A model generated the notes under the pieces. The model ran no database searches, was not told the DNA's origin, and saw only the letters and a list, made by a program, of their open reading frames with translations. A DNA stretch of 64,000 nucleotides. Origin: Sphingomonas psychrolutea. Lineage in GTDB: Bacteria > Pseudomonadota > Alphaproteobacteria > Sphingomonadales > Sphingomonadaceae. Made by a program: the position numbers and the translations under genes. Each line of letters opens with the position of its first letter. Positions within the stretch are counted from its first letter, which is position 1. The DNA is taken from the NCBI RefSeq assembly GCF_014636175.1, contig NZ_BMDW01000015.1, positions 30,245-94,244 of the forward strand. The letters are read 5' to 3'. This document shows positions 9,402-18,043 of this stretch, one piece after another.

Positions 9402-10528
9402 GCCGGATCGGCTCCCCGCCAGCGGACGGGGAGCCGATTCAACCACGCCTGCGCAGGTCGCTCCACGAGATGGTATAGCGCGACCGAACTGCCCAGGACG
9501 AGCGCGAGATACAGCGCCACCAATATTGGCGGGATCGCGTGCGCGTCATCGACGAACGCGAGCTTGAACACCACGAATAGCAGGAAATGGCCGAGATAGG
9601 TCGCGTAGCTGATTTCGCCGAGATAGTGGATCGCGCGGGCATTGAGCAGGTTGCCGCGCCATTCCGAAGCCAGCGCGAGCGCGAGCAGGAGCGCGGCAAA
9701 GGCGGCAGGGATGGTCAGCGTTTCGGGCGCGCCAGCCGAACGCGCCGCCAGCATCGCACCCGCGACTGTCACTGCAGCGGCGACGGCGCGGGCAGGGGCA
9801 TCGCGCCACCGCAACCACAACGCGCACAGCGCCGATCCGACCGCGAATTCGATCACGCAGCGCCGCAGCCCAAAGGTCCAGATATCGGTGCCGAGCGTCG
9901 GGGCGTCGGCCATCAGCGCGTGGAGCAAGACCAGCGCCGCCGTAATCGCGCCGACCACCGCCCAACTCGGCACGCGCCGCCAGTCGACGCCGAATGCGAG
10001 CAGCGGAAACAGCAGATACGCCGCCCATTCGGTGCTGATCGACCAGCTCGGGTCATTCCAGGCGAGATGATCAGTGAAACCCCAATTCTGCAGCAACAGG
10101 ATGTGGAGTGGCAGCTCGGCGAACGGATAATCGACCGGATCGTGCCGTCCGAGCGCGGCGAGCAAGAGCGCGAGTAGCGCGGCACACCCCAGCATGAACA
10201 AATGGAGCGGCCAGATCCGTGCGATCCGCCGCCACAGGAACCCAGGCACTGCGCGCAATCCGCCGTCGCGCAGCCGTTCGCCCCAGCTCAAATAGATCAC
10301 GAATCCCGAGAGCAGGAAGAAGAAATCGACCGCCAGATAGCCCTTGGCAAAGACCCCGACCCAGACCGGTGGCAGACCGGCGATCGATAGGCGGATATGG
10401 TACAGCACGACGAACCACGCTGCGATCCCGCGCATGCCGGTCAGCGCGCGCAGTTGGTATTTTCTAAGCCCCTCCCCTTCAGGGGAGGGGTTGGGGTGGG
10501 GCCTCTCCCACATTCTGCCATTGGGCAT
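9377..10528 (-). CDS. Acyltransferase family 3 (OafA/YrhL-like) membrane protein
   Basis: A polytopic membrane protein of about 383 residues with roughly ten hydrophobic helices. The N-terminal acyltransferase-3 motif is clear (ALTGMRGIAAWFVVLYHIR, DFFFLLSGFVIYL, FLWRRIARIWPLH, SWSISTEWAAYLLFPLLA). Such proteins O-acetylate surface polysaccharides. It follows the O-glycosylation ligase gene on the same strand, so glycan modification is likely. The start is uncertain: ATG at 10528 places a palindromic repeat in the first about 20 codons (PHPNPSPEGEG), while ATG at 10435 lies inside the first helix motif. The original start may have been displaced by the repeat. Confidence 0.85.
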   Translation of the reverse strand: MPNGRMWERPHPNPSPEGEGLRKYQLRALTGMRGIAAWFVVLYHIRLSIAGLPPVWVGVFAKGYLAVDFFFLLSGFVIYLSWGERLRDGGLRAVPGFLWRRIARIWPLHLFMLGCAALLALLLAALGRHDPVDYPFAELPLHILLLQNWGFTDHLAWNDPSWSISTEWAAYLLFPLLAFGVDWRRVPSWAVVGAITAALVLLHALMADAPTLGTDIWTFGLRRCVIEFAVGSALCALWLRWRDAPARAVAAAVTVAGAMLAARSAGAPETLTIPAAFAALLLALALASEWRGNLLNARAIHYLGEISYATYLGHFLLFVVFKLAFVDDAHAIPPILVALYLALVLGSSVALYHLVERPAQAWLNRLPVRWRGADPAQASASSS

Positions 10529-10635
10529 TTGCGGCACGGCCCCACCCCCAACCCCGCTCCGGGTGAACAGCGCCCCGCGCTGTTCAGGCGATGCCGGGGG
10601 CATCGCCGACTCGGAGCGCCTAAAGGGGAGGGGCT
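10468..10635. repeat. Complex family D palindromic element
   Basis: Outer arms CCCCTCCCCTTCAGGGGAGG / CTAAAGGGGAGGGG enclose two smaller hairpins (around GAACAGCGC/GCGCTGTTC and CGATGCCGGGGGCATCG) and a GGGGTGGGGCC ... GGCCCCACCCC inverted pair. It fills nearly all the space between the O-glycosylation ligase and acyltransferase genes and seems to overlap the acyltransferase N-terminus. It is the longest copy in the window. Confidence 0.82.
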
Positions 10636-10653
10636 CAGATGATTGCGCCTCGC

Positions 10654-12018
10654 TCACGCCACCACCTCGACCGCCGTCGCGCGCGGCTTGCGCAACGGGC
10701 GCCATGCCGCCTGGCTCCGCTTGCGCGCCAGATAGGTATCGAGCCCGATCTGCGCGCCAATCAGCATGTAGACGAACGGCTGAAACGCGATCGCAATGAA
10801 CGCCGCGCCGAGCAGATAGACGATGTGCGCCGACTGCAACGCGCCCGCCAGCGGCGTGATCCATGCCTGATCCGGCCCCGCCTTGCGATAGCGTTGCCGC
10901 AGCACTTCCATCCGGATGATGCCGATCAGGTTGATCAGCAGCCAGATCGCCAGACCGGGAAAGCCCTGTTCGCCGATCATCTCGAAATAGGCACTGTGGA
11001 AGGCGCGCGCCTTGTCGACGGTTAGCTTCTTGTCGATCGTTGCATTGGCGGCGGTGCCCCCGACCTTTTCGGTATCGTAGCGGATCTGGTTCTGGCGGTA
11101 CATTTCGAAGCCGCCGCCCAGCGGGTGCTCCTTGGCATATTGCCAAGTCCAGCCCCACACCGCGAGCCGGGTCGAGGCGGATTCGTCGGCCTTGTAAGTC
11201 TTGATCGTGCTCATCCGGTCGGTGAAGGAGGCGGGCAGGAATGGCACTGCCATCAGCCCGGCTGCGCCGAGCACGCACAGATACAGCACCTTGCGCTTGG
11301 TATCGCGCAGCATCAGCACCGCAACGAGGCCGATGCAGAGCAACCCGGTGCGCGTCGAGGTGCCGACCGGGATCAGCAAGCAGGCGAAGACCAGCGCGTA
11401 GCAGAAGCCCTTCACTTTCCAGTCGGGCGGAAAGATCGTGCCGTATTTGGTGAACCACAGGATCAGCGGGATGATCGCGACCGCGACGGTCGAGATGGTC
11501 GATCCTTCGTACAGCCCCGAATTGTTCGACACCATCAAGTTGAGCGTGCCGTATCCCCCACCGCCGCTGGCGATCGTTTTGATCCCGCCGATGATGATGA
11601 TCGAGGATGCCGAGGCAATCATCACCAGCAGCAGCGATTCGATCCGCAATTTGGTGCGCAGCGTCAGCGGCAGGAAAGCGGCGAAGGCCAGGCATTTCCA
11701 GACCCAATCCCATTTATCCAGCGCCTCGACCGGGAAATCCGCCGTGCGTGTGGTGATGCCGCAATAGAGCAAGAGCAGCACGATCAGCGCCTGACGCGGG
11801 GCGACGCGCGTGTCGGTCTTGTCGTCGGCCAGCATCCATCCGCCGACCGTGAGCGCGACCGCCATCAGCGAAATCGGGATCGCGTTGAGCAACAGATAGG
11901 TCAGCCGCTGCGGGCTGACGATGTCGATATAGACATAGGCAAGCACAAAAATGAACGGCTTGCGAAAGCCTGCCGCGAAGAAGGCACCCAGAAAGGCGAC
12001 GAAGACGAGATCACGCAC
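10654..12018 (-). CDS. Putative O-glycosylation ligase, exosortase A system-associated
   Basis: A 454-residue polytopic membrane protein with about ten or more hydrophobic segments. It resembles the Wzy/WaaL-like ligase family found with exosortase A loci: N-terminal MRDLVFVAFLGAFFAAGFRK, YVYIDIVSPQRL, a large periplasmic loop with STRTGLL and a second loop with HSAYFEMIGEQGFPGL. It is expected to join or polymerise lipid-linked glycan at the periplasmic face. The start is GTG at 12018, overlapping by 8 bases the stop of a 48-codon ORF upstream, which suggests translational coupling. The exosortase itself is not in the window. Confidence 0.88.
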   Translation of the reverse strand: MRDLVFVAFLGAFFAAGFRKPFIFVLAYVYIDIVSPQRLTYLLLNAIPISLMAVALTVGGWMLADDKTDTRVAPRQALIVLLLLYCGITTRTADFPVEALDKWDWVWKCLAFAAFLPLTLRTKLRIESLLLVMIASASSIIIIGGIKTIASGGGGYGTLNLMVSNNSGLYEGSTISTVAVAIIPLILWFTKYGTIFPPDWKVKGFCYALVFACLLIPVGTSTRTGLLCIGLVAVLMLRDTKRKVLYLCVLGAAGLMAVPFLPASFTDRMSTIKTYKADESASTRLAVWGWTWQYAKEHPLGGGFEMYRQNQIRYDTEKVGGTAANATIDKKLTVDKARAFHSAYFEMIGEQGFPGLAIWLLINLIGIIRMEVLRQRYRKAGPDQAWITPLAGALQSAHIVYLLGAAFIAIAFQPFVYMLIGAQIGLDTYLARKRSQAAWRPLRKPRATAVEVVA

Positions 12019-12157
12019 GCGGGCGCCCCTTCGGCTTGCGTAAGTCCTGCTCGGGGGGCGGGGAGTCTTCGCGGTCGAGGTCGGGGCGACGCAGCAGCAC
12101 CCACACCGTCAGCGCGATCAAGCCATGGCTGATCGCGAGCGCGAGATTGTCGATCAT
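12011..12157 (-). CDS. Small membrane-anchored protein (48 aa), uncharacterised
   Basis: An ATG-started frame of 48 codons. It reads as an N-terminal hydrophobic stretch (LALAISHGLIALTVWVLL, about residues 5-22) followed by a charged, proline-rich tail (RRPDLDREDSPPPEQDLRKP). One membrane span with a short cytoplasmic tail is the simplest topology. Its stop overlaps the GTG start of the O-glycosylation ligase by 8 bases, the strongest sign that it is translated. Function is unknown; it may be an accessory subunit of the ligase. The ribosome site before it is weak (AAGGCGG at a long distance). Confidence 0.6.
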   Translation of the reverse strand: MIDNLALAISHGLIALTVWVLLRRPDLDREDSPPPEQDLRKPKGRPRA

Positions 12158-12239
12158 GGCTGCGATCCGCCTTGCATCCGCCCGCCCTACGCGCGAGCGG
12201 GTTGAGGCTACGTTAAGCAGTCGGCGTTAGGGAAAGCGG

Positions 12240-13481
12240 ATGCGCATTCTCCACCTCCTGGATCATGGCCTGCCGTTGCAGAGCGGCTACACCTTTCGCA
12301 CCCGCGCGATCCTGAAGAGCCAGCAGCGGCGCGGGTGGGAGGTCGCGGCGGTGACCGGGCCACGAAACGGTCCGCGCGACCTGGCCGAGGAAACGGTCGA
12401 TGGGATCGATTTTTACCGCACCGATCCGGTTCCCGAGACGATCAGCCCGTTCGGTGAACTGCGCGAAATCCGCGCCTTTGCCCGCAGGATCGATCAGGTC
12501 GTCGCGCAGTTCAAACCCGATGTGTTGCACGCGCATTCGCCGGTGCTCGATGCGCTGGCGGGTTTGCGCGTGGCGCGGCGACGCAAGCTGCCGATCGTCT
12601 ATGAAATCCGCGCCTTTTGGGAGGACGCCGCCGTCGGCAATGGCACCGGCACCGAGGGATCGCTGCGCTATCGGGCCACCCGCGCGCTGGAAACCTGGGC
12701 AGTGAAGCGCGTCGATGCGGTCGCGGTGATTTGCGACGGGCTGCGGCACGATCTGATTGGGCGCGGGATCGATCCGGGCAAGCTGACCGTCTCGCCCAAT
12801 GGCGTCGACATGTCGGTTTTCGGGGAGCCCTTGCCGTATGACCACGCACTCGCCGAGACACTGGGAGTGCAAGGGGCCGAGGTGATCGGCTTCATCGGCA
12901 GCTTCTACGATTATGAAGGGCTCGACGATTTGATCGCGGCGATGCCGTTGCTTGTCGACGACCGTCCCTCGGCGCAACTCGTGTTGGTCGGTGGCGGGCC
13001 GATGGAGGCCGCATTACGCGCGCAGGCAGCAGCCTCCCCGGTGGCACAGCACATTCATTTCATCGGGCGCGTCCCGCATACCGAAGTCGACCGCTATTAC
13101 AGCATCGTCGATGTGCTCGCGTATCCGCGCAAGCGCATGCGGTTGACCGATCTCGTGACCCCGCTGAAACCGCTCGAGGCGATGGCGCAGCGGCGGCTGG
13201 TCGCGGCATCCGACGTTGGCGGGCACCGCGAATTGATCCGCCACAACGACACCGGCACACTGTTTCCGCCCGATGATCCCGCCGGCATGGCGCGGGCCCT
13301 GGCTGCGTTGCTGGCCGATCGCGACGGTTGGGAGGGGCGGCGCGCGCGGGGTCGTGCGTTTGTCGAGGCGGAACGCAATTGGGCGTTGAACGTGGATCGT
13401 TATGCGCCTGTTTACCAGAAACTTACCGATGGTATGGCATCCCATAAACCATGGCCGAGTCCCCCCGCTCTAAACATGTGA
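12240..13481 (+). CDS. Exosortase A system-associated glycosyltransferase (GT4 type)
   Basis: A 413-residue GT-B fold glycosyltransferase. The N-terminal acceptor domain begins MRILHLLDHGLPLQSGYTFR, the signature of the family that accompanies exosortase A. The C-terminal donor domain has VSPNGVD, FIGSFYDYEGLDDLI, LVGGGP and the PLKPLEAMAQ ... GGHRELI motif with the expected donor-binding Glu. It should transfer a nucleotide-sugar residue to a growing extracellular polysaccharide. It is divergent from the small ORF and ligase genes (82-base gap), so one regulatory region could serve the glycan genes on both sides. Its 3' end overlaps the next ORF by 31 bases. Confidence 0.9.
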   Translation: MRILHLLDHGLPLQSGYTFRTRAILKSQQRRGWEVAAVTGPRNGPRDLAEETVDGIDFYRTDPVPETISPFGELREIRAFARRIDQVVAQFKPDVLHAHSPVLDALAGLRVARRRKLPIVYEIRAFWEDAAVGNGTGTEGSLRYRATRALETWAVKRVDAVAVICDGLRHDLIGRGIDPGKLTVSPNGVDMSVFGEPLPYDHALAETLGVQGAEVIGFIGSFYDYEGLDDLIAAMPLLVDDRPSAQLVLVGGGPMEAALRAQAAASPVAQHIHFIGRVPHTEVDRYYSIVDVLAYPRKRMRLTDLVTPLKPLEAMAQRRLVAASDVGGHRELIRHNDTGTLFPPDDPAGMARALAALLADRDGWEGRRARGRAFVEAERNWALNVDRYAPVYQKLTDGMASHKPWPSPPALNM

Positions 13482-14332
13482 TATTGCCGATTGCGCCGCT
13501 TGCCGCGAGTGTGATCGGCGTGCTCACCGCCGCGATGTTCGCGCTCATTCCAACCGATCTGCTCGAATCGATGGTCGTCGACAGTGGGATTGCGTCAGTG
13601 CTGTCCGCCGCCGAGCCGCCGCTCGGCTTTACCGCTCGACTGGCGCTGGTGCTGGTATGCGGCGGCGGGGTTGGCGCGATTGCGTGGTTTGGCTTGTTTC
13701 TGAGCTTCGGCGCGCGGACCATTGTCGTGCACCGTCGACAAAAGGGCGATGGCGCTGCTCCGGTCTCTGCGCCAGTGTTGCGCCGCGCCGATTCGCATCC
13801 CGACGCGCCCGCGCGGCGGCCGCTGTTCGCCAATACCGATTTGGGGACCCCGTTCCTCGAAGTGCGCGCCCGCCCCGTGCGGGGTCCGGTCCATGTCGAT
13901 GTTGCGGCAGTGGAGCCAACCCCGGCGCCTGTTCCGGTCGAGCAGCCGCTGCCGATCGATCTGGATCAGCCCCTCGCGGCGTATGATCCCGCCGCCGTGC
14001 CGGAAGCGCCTCTCGACTGGTTCCCGGCACCCGTTGCGGTCACCATTCCCGAGCGCCGCCAGACCTTCGACCCGGGCGAGCGCTTCGAGACCTTCGCGCT
14101 GACCCCGATGGTGCGACCCGCCGCACCGCCCCATGACGCGCCAGCCCCGGCCCGGGCGGATCCGTCGGAGACGGTCCAGGCGCTGCTTGAGCGGCTCGAA
14201 CGCGTCGCTGCGGCGCGCCGTCACGTTAAAACTGACCCTGCCGAAGCGGTCGCGGAGCCAATAGTTGCTGAGCCGGTTACGGAAACGATTGAAGACACGC
14301 TTTCGACCTTGCGTCGGATGGCGATGCGCTGA
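13451..14332 (+). CDS. Hypothetical membrane protein with proline-rich cytoplasmic tail
   Basis: 293 residues with no recognised domain. Two hydrophobic helices lie near residues 10-32 and 58-82. They are followed by about 200 residues rich in Pro, Ala and Val (APAPVPVEQPLPIDLDQP type), mostly disordered by appearance, and an acidic C-terminus ending TIEDTLSTLRRMAMR. It starts 31 bases inside the glycosyltransferase gene in another frame, so co-translation is likely. Position and topology would fit a scaffold for surface-glycan assembly, but that is inference from neighbourhood only. Confidence 0.7.
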   Translation: MAESPRSKHVILPIAPLAASVIGVLTAAMFALIPTDLLESMVVDSGIASVLSAAEPPLGFTARLALVLVCGGGVGAIAWFGLFLSFGARTIVVHRRQKGDGAAPVSAPVLRRADSHPDAPARRPLFANTDLGTPFLEVRARPVRGPVHVDVAAVEPTPAPVPVEQPLPIDLDQPLAAYDPAAVPEAPLDWFPAPVAVTIPERRQTFDPGERFETFALTPMVRPAAPPHDAPAPARADPSETVQALLERLERVAAARRHVKTDPAEAVAEPIVAEPVTETIEDTLSTLRRMAMR

Positions 14333-14454
14333 GCGCTGCCCCCCAGCATTCGCTGGGCGGTGCAGGCGCGACCAACACCAAAATCGGGAAACTTATCCCC
14401 GCAATTCGCGCTGCGACGGTTTGACCCGAACCGACGCGTCTGGGAGAAGGCGCG

Positions 14455-15960
14455 ATGGCCACCGCATTTGCATCTCCGCCCGTTTCCCCGCCCGGTCCCG
14501 AAGGCGTTTCGCTGCCGCAAAATGTCGAGGCCGAGGCCGCGATGCTCGGCGCGATGATGATCGACAACCGGCTAGCCGATGATTTGATCGATGCGCTCGA
14601 TCCCGATCATTTCTTCGAGCCGCTGCACGGGCGCATTTTCGCTGCAATCCGCACGCTGCGCGGGAACGACATGCTGGCCAGCCCGGTCACGCTGCGCCCG
14701 ATGTTCGATGCCGATGTCGGGATGCGCGAGCTGGGTGGTCCCGCCTATCTCGCGCAATTGACCGGCTCTGGCGCAGGCCTGCTCGGCGCGCGCGAATTCG
14801 CCAAGCAAATTTACGATCTCGCGATGCTGCGCACGCTGGTGACGGTCGGGCGTGGCCTCGTCGAACGCGCGATGGACACGTCGGAAGAGGTCAACCCGCG
14901 CGCGCAAATCGAGGCGGCCGAGGAGGAACTCTACAAGGTCGCAGCCGACGGCGGCAGCGATTCGCAGATCAAGACCTTCGTCCAGGCCTCGACCATGACG
15001 ATCAAGATGGCCGAGATCGCGCTCAATTCGGGTGGGCATATCTCGGGCATTACGACCGGATTAGACAGTCTGAACGCCAAGATCGGCGGGATGCACCGCT
15101 CCGATCTGATGATTCTCGCGGGACGCCCAGGCATGGGCAAGACGTCGCTTGCCACCAACATCGCGTACAATGCCGCGCAACGCTGGATGCGCGACATGGC
15201 CGACGGGATCGAGCCGGATCGCTCGCTCGGGGCCAAGGTCGCGTTCTTCAGCCTCGAAATGTCAGCGGATCAGCTCGCCGGGCGTATTCTCGCCGAGCAA
15301 TCGGGGATCAATTCCGAGGTGCTGCGATCAGGCAAGATCAGCCATGCGGAATTCCACAAGCTCGCCGCTGCCGCCGCTAGCCTCGAGAGCTTGCCGCTGT
15401 TCATCGACGATAGCGCCGGTCTGTCGATCGGTGCGCTGCACACCCGCGCGCGGCGGCTGCAGCGCAAGCTCAACAATCAATTGGGCCTGATTGTCGTCGA
15501 TTACCTGCAATTGCTGTCGGGCACTGCGAAGAGTTCGGGCGACGGGCGCGTGCAGGAAATCTCCGAGATCAGCCGCGGTCTCAAGAACATCGCCAAGGAT
15601 TTGAACGTGCCCGTGCTGGCGCTGTCACAGCTCAGCCGCGCGGTCGAGAGCCGCGAGGACAAACGGCCTTTGCTGTCGGATCTGCGCGAATCGGGGTCGA
15701 TCGAGCAGGACGCCGACATGGTGATGTTCGTGTATCGCGAGGATTATTATCTCAACATGAGCCAGCCCGAGATTCCCAATGCGAGCAGCCCCGGCGACGT
15801 GCAGGACAAGCATGCGAAATGGTCCGAGCATCTGTCGCGGGTGGACGGATTGGCGGAACTGATCGTCGCTAAACAGCGTCATGGCTCGACGGGTAAGGTG
15901 ATGCTGAAGTTCGAGCCGAGCATCACGAAGTTTTCGGACTTTGTCGGCGCCGGGTATTGA
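14455..15960 (+). CDS. dnaB: Replicative DNA helicase DnaB
   Basis: A 501-residue DnaB. The N-terminal helical collar (about 20-125; PQNVEAEAAMLGAMM) interacts with primase. The RecA-like motor has Walker A GRPGMGKT (223-230), Walker B LIVVDYLQLL, LSQLSR and the DLRESGSIEQDAD motif. It unwinds DNA 5' to 3' as a hexameric ring at the replication fork. AGAAGG lies about 6 bases before ATG 14455. A long palindromic element (15983-16093) follows the stop and may end the transcript. No intein is present. Confidence 0.97.
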   Translation: MATAFASPPVSPPGPEGVSLPQNVEAEAAMLGAMMIDNRLADDLIDALDPDHFFEPLHGRIFAAIRTLRGNDMLASPVTLRPMFDADVGMRELGGPAYLAQLTGSGAGLLGAREFAKQIYDLAMLRTLVTVGRGLVERAMDTSEEVNPRAQIEAAEEELYKVAADGGSDSQIKTFVQASTMTIKMAEIALNSGGHISGITTGLDSLNAKIGGMHRSDLMILAGRPGMGKTSLATNIAYNAAQRWMRDMADGIEPDRSLGAKVAFFSLEMSADQLAGRILAEQSGINSEVLRSGKISHAEFHKLAAAAASLESLPLFIDDSAGLSIGALHTRARRLQRKLNNQLGLIVVDYLQLLSGTAKSSGDGRVQEISEISRGLKNIAKDLNVPVLALSQLSRAVESREDKRPLLSDLRESGSIEQDADMVMFVYREDYYLNMSQPEIPNASSPGDVQDKHAKWSEHLSRVDGLAELIVAKQRHGSTGKVMLKFEPSITKFSDFVGAGY

Positions 15961-15982
15961 GGGGGAGTTTTCCCCAACTTTA

Positions 15983-16093
15983 GCGCTTCCCCGGCGAAGG
16001 CCGGGGCCCAGTCGCGTCCGGTGAGAAATTTGAACGCCGCGCGCGGTTACCTAAACCTCCGCGACTGGGCCCCGGCCTTCGCCGGGGAAGCGC
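15983..16093. repeat. Family A palindromic element with 34-bp perfect arms
   Basis: Arms at 15983-16016 and 16060-16093 are perfect inverse complements over 34 bases, beginning GCGCTTCCCCGGCGAAGG. The 43-base spacer is not repeated elsewhere in the window. It lies between convergent dnaB and the GNAT gene. As the longest perfect copy here it is a good reference for the family consensus. Confidence 0.92.
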
Positions 16094-16139
16094 AATTTCA
16101 ACGATTGAAACGCAGCCCGAACGCGAACGCTACACGCGC

Positions 16140-16682
16140 TCAGGCCGCCAACCTAAAATCCCCGCGCGCGATGTCGAGATCCAGCTCTAACTTGACGCAA
16201 AGCACTTCATGGCCGCGCGCACGACAATATTGCGGCTCGATACGCCCAGTTGGGGTGAAGCCGAGCTTCGAAAGCACGCGTCCAGAGGCAGGGTTGTCGA
16301 CATAATGTCCTGCACGGAGGCGTTTCAGTCCCAACGCGTGCCGCGCAATCTGGACCATGTGCTGCCCAGCCTCGGTCGCGTAACCCCGCCCCCAGGCGTC
16401 TGGCGTCAGCCAATACCCCAGCTCGTGTGCGTCGCCCTCGGGATGAATCCCGATGCATCCGATGATCCGGGGCGTTCCCGTGTCGAGCGTGGTGATAAGC
16501 AAGGCGCTATCGGCGGAAGCTTGTCTGCGGGTCAAAAACGCGCGCGCGTCGTCCTCGGTGTACGGCCAAGGCGCACGCGAGATTTTGGTCACGACATCCT
16601 TATGCGCAATCGCCGCCGCAAGCGCCGGAGCATCCTCCGGCCAGCCGGGCCGCAGCGTCAGTCTCTGGGTACGAGCGAACAT
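16140..16682 (-). CDS. GNAT family N-acetyltransferase (RimJ/RimL type)
   Basis: A 180-residue protein with the RimJ/RimL layout: N-terminal RTQRLTLRPGWPEDAPAL, central IIGCIGIHPEGDAHELGYWL, and the acetyl-CoA pyrophosphate loop WGRGYATEAGQHMVQ, then NPASGRVLSKLGFTPTG. It probably acetylates an amino group on a protein N-terminus or small molecule. It lies downstream of rplU-rpmA on the same strand but beyond a strong terminator, so it is probably expressed separately. Confidence 0.88.
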   Translation of the reverse strand: MFARTQRLTLRPGWPEDAPALAAAIAHKDVVTKISRAPWPYTEDDARAFLTRRQASADSALLITTLDTGTPRIIGCIGIHPEGDAHELGYWLTPDAWGRGYATEAGQHMVQIARHALGLKRLRAGHYVDNPASGRVLSKLGFTPTGRIEPQYCRARGHEVLCVKLELDLDIARGDFRLAA

Positions 16683-16757
16683 CGCTTACTCTCCTCGTCG
16701 CCGTCGCTTGCCCGTATCTCGTGACGGGCAAGCGACAATGGGTGGGGAGGGAGCATG

Positions 16758-16793
16758 AAAAAAGGGAGACCGGGGCGACCCGTCTCCCTTTTT
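16758..16793 (-). terminator. Intrinsic terminator after rpmA (symmetrical)
   Basis: A perfect GGGAGAC/GTCTCCC stem, extended by A:T pairs on both sides (AAAAAAGGGAGAC ... GTCTCCCTTTTT), with a GC-rich loop. T-runs follow in both directions, so it could work bidirectionally. It lies about 60 bases beyond the rpmA stop and ends the rplU-rpmA message. Confidence 0.85.
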
Positions 16794-16851
16794 CGATAGT
16801 ACGAAGACTATCCGGATCGCCCTGGTGGGCAACCCGTCCGGTTACCCGATG

Positions 16852-17124
16852 TTATTCAGCCGCAATCGCAACCGGCATTTCGACCGAACAGAATTTGCGG
16901 CCAAGCTTGCCTTGATGGAACGCGACTCGGCCCTCGGTTAGCGCAAACAAGGTATGATCCTTGCCAATGCCGACATTGGTGCCGGGATAGAATTTGGTGC
17001 CGCGCTGACGCACGAGGATGTTGCCCGGAATGACGGCTTCGCCACCGAACTTCTTGACGCCAAGGCGACGACCGGCCGAATCACGACCGTTGCGCGACGA
17101 ACCGCCTGCTTTCTTATGTGCCAT
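16852..17124 (-). CDS. rpmA: 50S ribosomal protein L27
   Basis: A 90-residue L27 with the canonical N-terminus [24 protein letters not shown], which reaches the peptidyl-transferase centre, and the conserved [22 protein letters not shown] segment. It has no cleavable Firmicutes-type N-terminal extension. It is co-transcribed with rplU 13 bases upstream, the standard arrangement. Confidence 0.98.
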   Translation of the reverse strand: MAHKKAGGSSRNGRDSAGRRLGVKKFGGEAVIPGNILVRQRGTKFYPGTNVGIGKDHTLFALTEGRVAFHQGKLGRKFCSVEMPVAIAAE

Positions 17125-17137
17125 CTCGAATTACTCC

Positions 17138-17500
17138 TTACGCCTGAGCGGCCGGTGCTTCGGCGTCCGCCGGAGCTGCCTTGACGGCCTTCTTCATCTC
17201 TTCGCCACCGATCGCGGTGATGCGCAGGATCGTATGCTGCTGGCGATGGCCGTTCTTGCGGCGATAGTTATGACGACGGCGCTTCTTGAAGACGATGATC
17301 TTGTCGGCCTTCGCCTGCGCGATGATCTCAGCCGAGACGGTGAGGCCTTCGACCGAGTGCAGCTCCGAGCCTTCACCCGCCAGCAGGATGTCGCCGAGCG
17401 TGATCGACGCCCCGGCTTCGCCTTCGAGCTTCTCGACGACGATCTTGTCTCCGGCGGCAACGCGGTACTGCTTGCCGCCCGTGCGCACGATTGCGAACAT
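17138..17500 (-). CDS. rplU: 50S ribosomal protein L21
   Basis: 120 residues. The start [20 protein letters not shown] and the C-terminal motif [16 protein letters not shown] are diagnostic of L21, which binds 23S rRNA. A short Ala/Glu/Pro-rich tail ([15 protein letters not shown]) extends past the usual end, as seen in several alphaproteobacteria. It is first in the rplU-rpmA operon. A leader hairpin lies just upstream. Confidence 0.97.
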   Translation of the reverse strand: MFAIVRTGGKQYRVAAGDKIVVEKLEGEAGASITLGDILLAGEGSELHSVEGLTVSAEIIAQAKADKIIVFKKRRRHNYRRKNGHRQQHTILRITAIGGEEMKKAVKAAPADAEAPAAQA

Positions 17501-18043
17501 GGGCCTACATCACTTTCAAAAATGCCGTGCCCCCGGCGGGGCAAAAATACCTGTACCCCACGCACGGCGAGCCGAGCGCGGGAAAGAAGCGCCAGCTATG
17601 CGAGGAGCGCGCCGCTGTCAACCGCCACGGCGCAATCGAGCTCGGCGAAAGCGTTGCCGAAACGCCATAGTTAGGGCCGAAAACGCCCTAATCTGGACGA
17701 TGTGGCCGAAATTGGTGAACTTTATGTTGCAATGGATAAGCCGATATGGCGTCATTCGTGACGGGACAGATGAGGCGATCGGGACTTGAGCAACCTAGTT
17801 GTGCTCGACAAGGATTAGCCCCGCGTAAATTCCCCAAGCAAAGTCCGGTTCTACCGATTTTATCTGTTTGGTGCGGCCGGATACAAAGAAGTTCGCAGGT
17901 CTACCGGTTGTCGCCTTTGCGGAAGGGGAACGAGTGTTTGCTGATGTCGACAAAACTGGTCGGCGCGGAGCGAGTCTTCGTGTCGTCTGCGCGAAATCGT
18001 GTCGACCGACTGCAACGTGTTTTCATCTTTGGGGGATTTGACC
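17501..18043. other. Intergenic region between rplU and the TonB receptor
   Basis: About 540 bases without a convincing gene. It should hold the divergent promoters of rplU and the receptor gene. Seen in it: the rplU leader hairpin, and an inverted repeat TTAGGGC (17671-17677) / GCCCTAA (17685-17691) with a 7-base loop and no T-run. The part from about 17700 is less GC-rich than the flanks. Short frames here have no family resemblance. Confidence 0.6.
17519..17543 (-). promoter_or_regulatory. Leader hairpin with T-run upstream of rplU (possible attenuator)
   Basis: On the minus strand TGCCCCGCCGGGGGCA forms a short strong hairpin, followed after a few bases by a run of five T, then about 20 bases to the rplU start. 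Ribosomal-protein leaders often carry such autoregulatory or attenuator structures. The T-run is not directly adjacent to the stem, so termination efficiency is uncertain. Confidence 0.35.

Noticed and set aside
10654..11713. Fusion of a long N-terminal region to the acyltransferase (778-codon minus frame)
   Set aside because: The upstream part is the wrong frame of the O-glycosylation ligase gene; it only joins by chance through the repeat element.
17700..17789. 29-codon ORF in the rplU-TonB receptor gap
   Set aside because: No ribosome site, no conservation clue and no downstream coupling.
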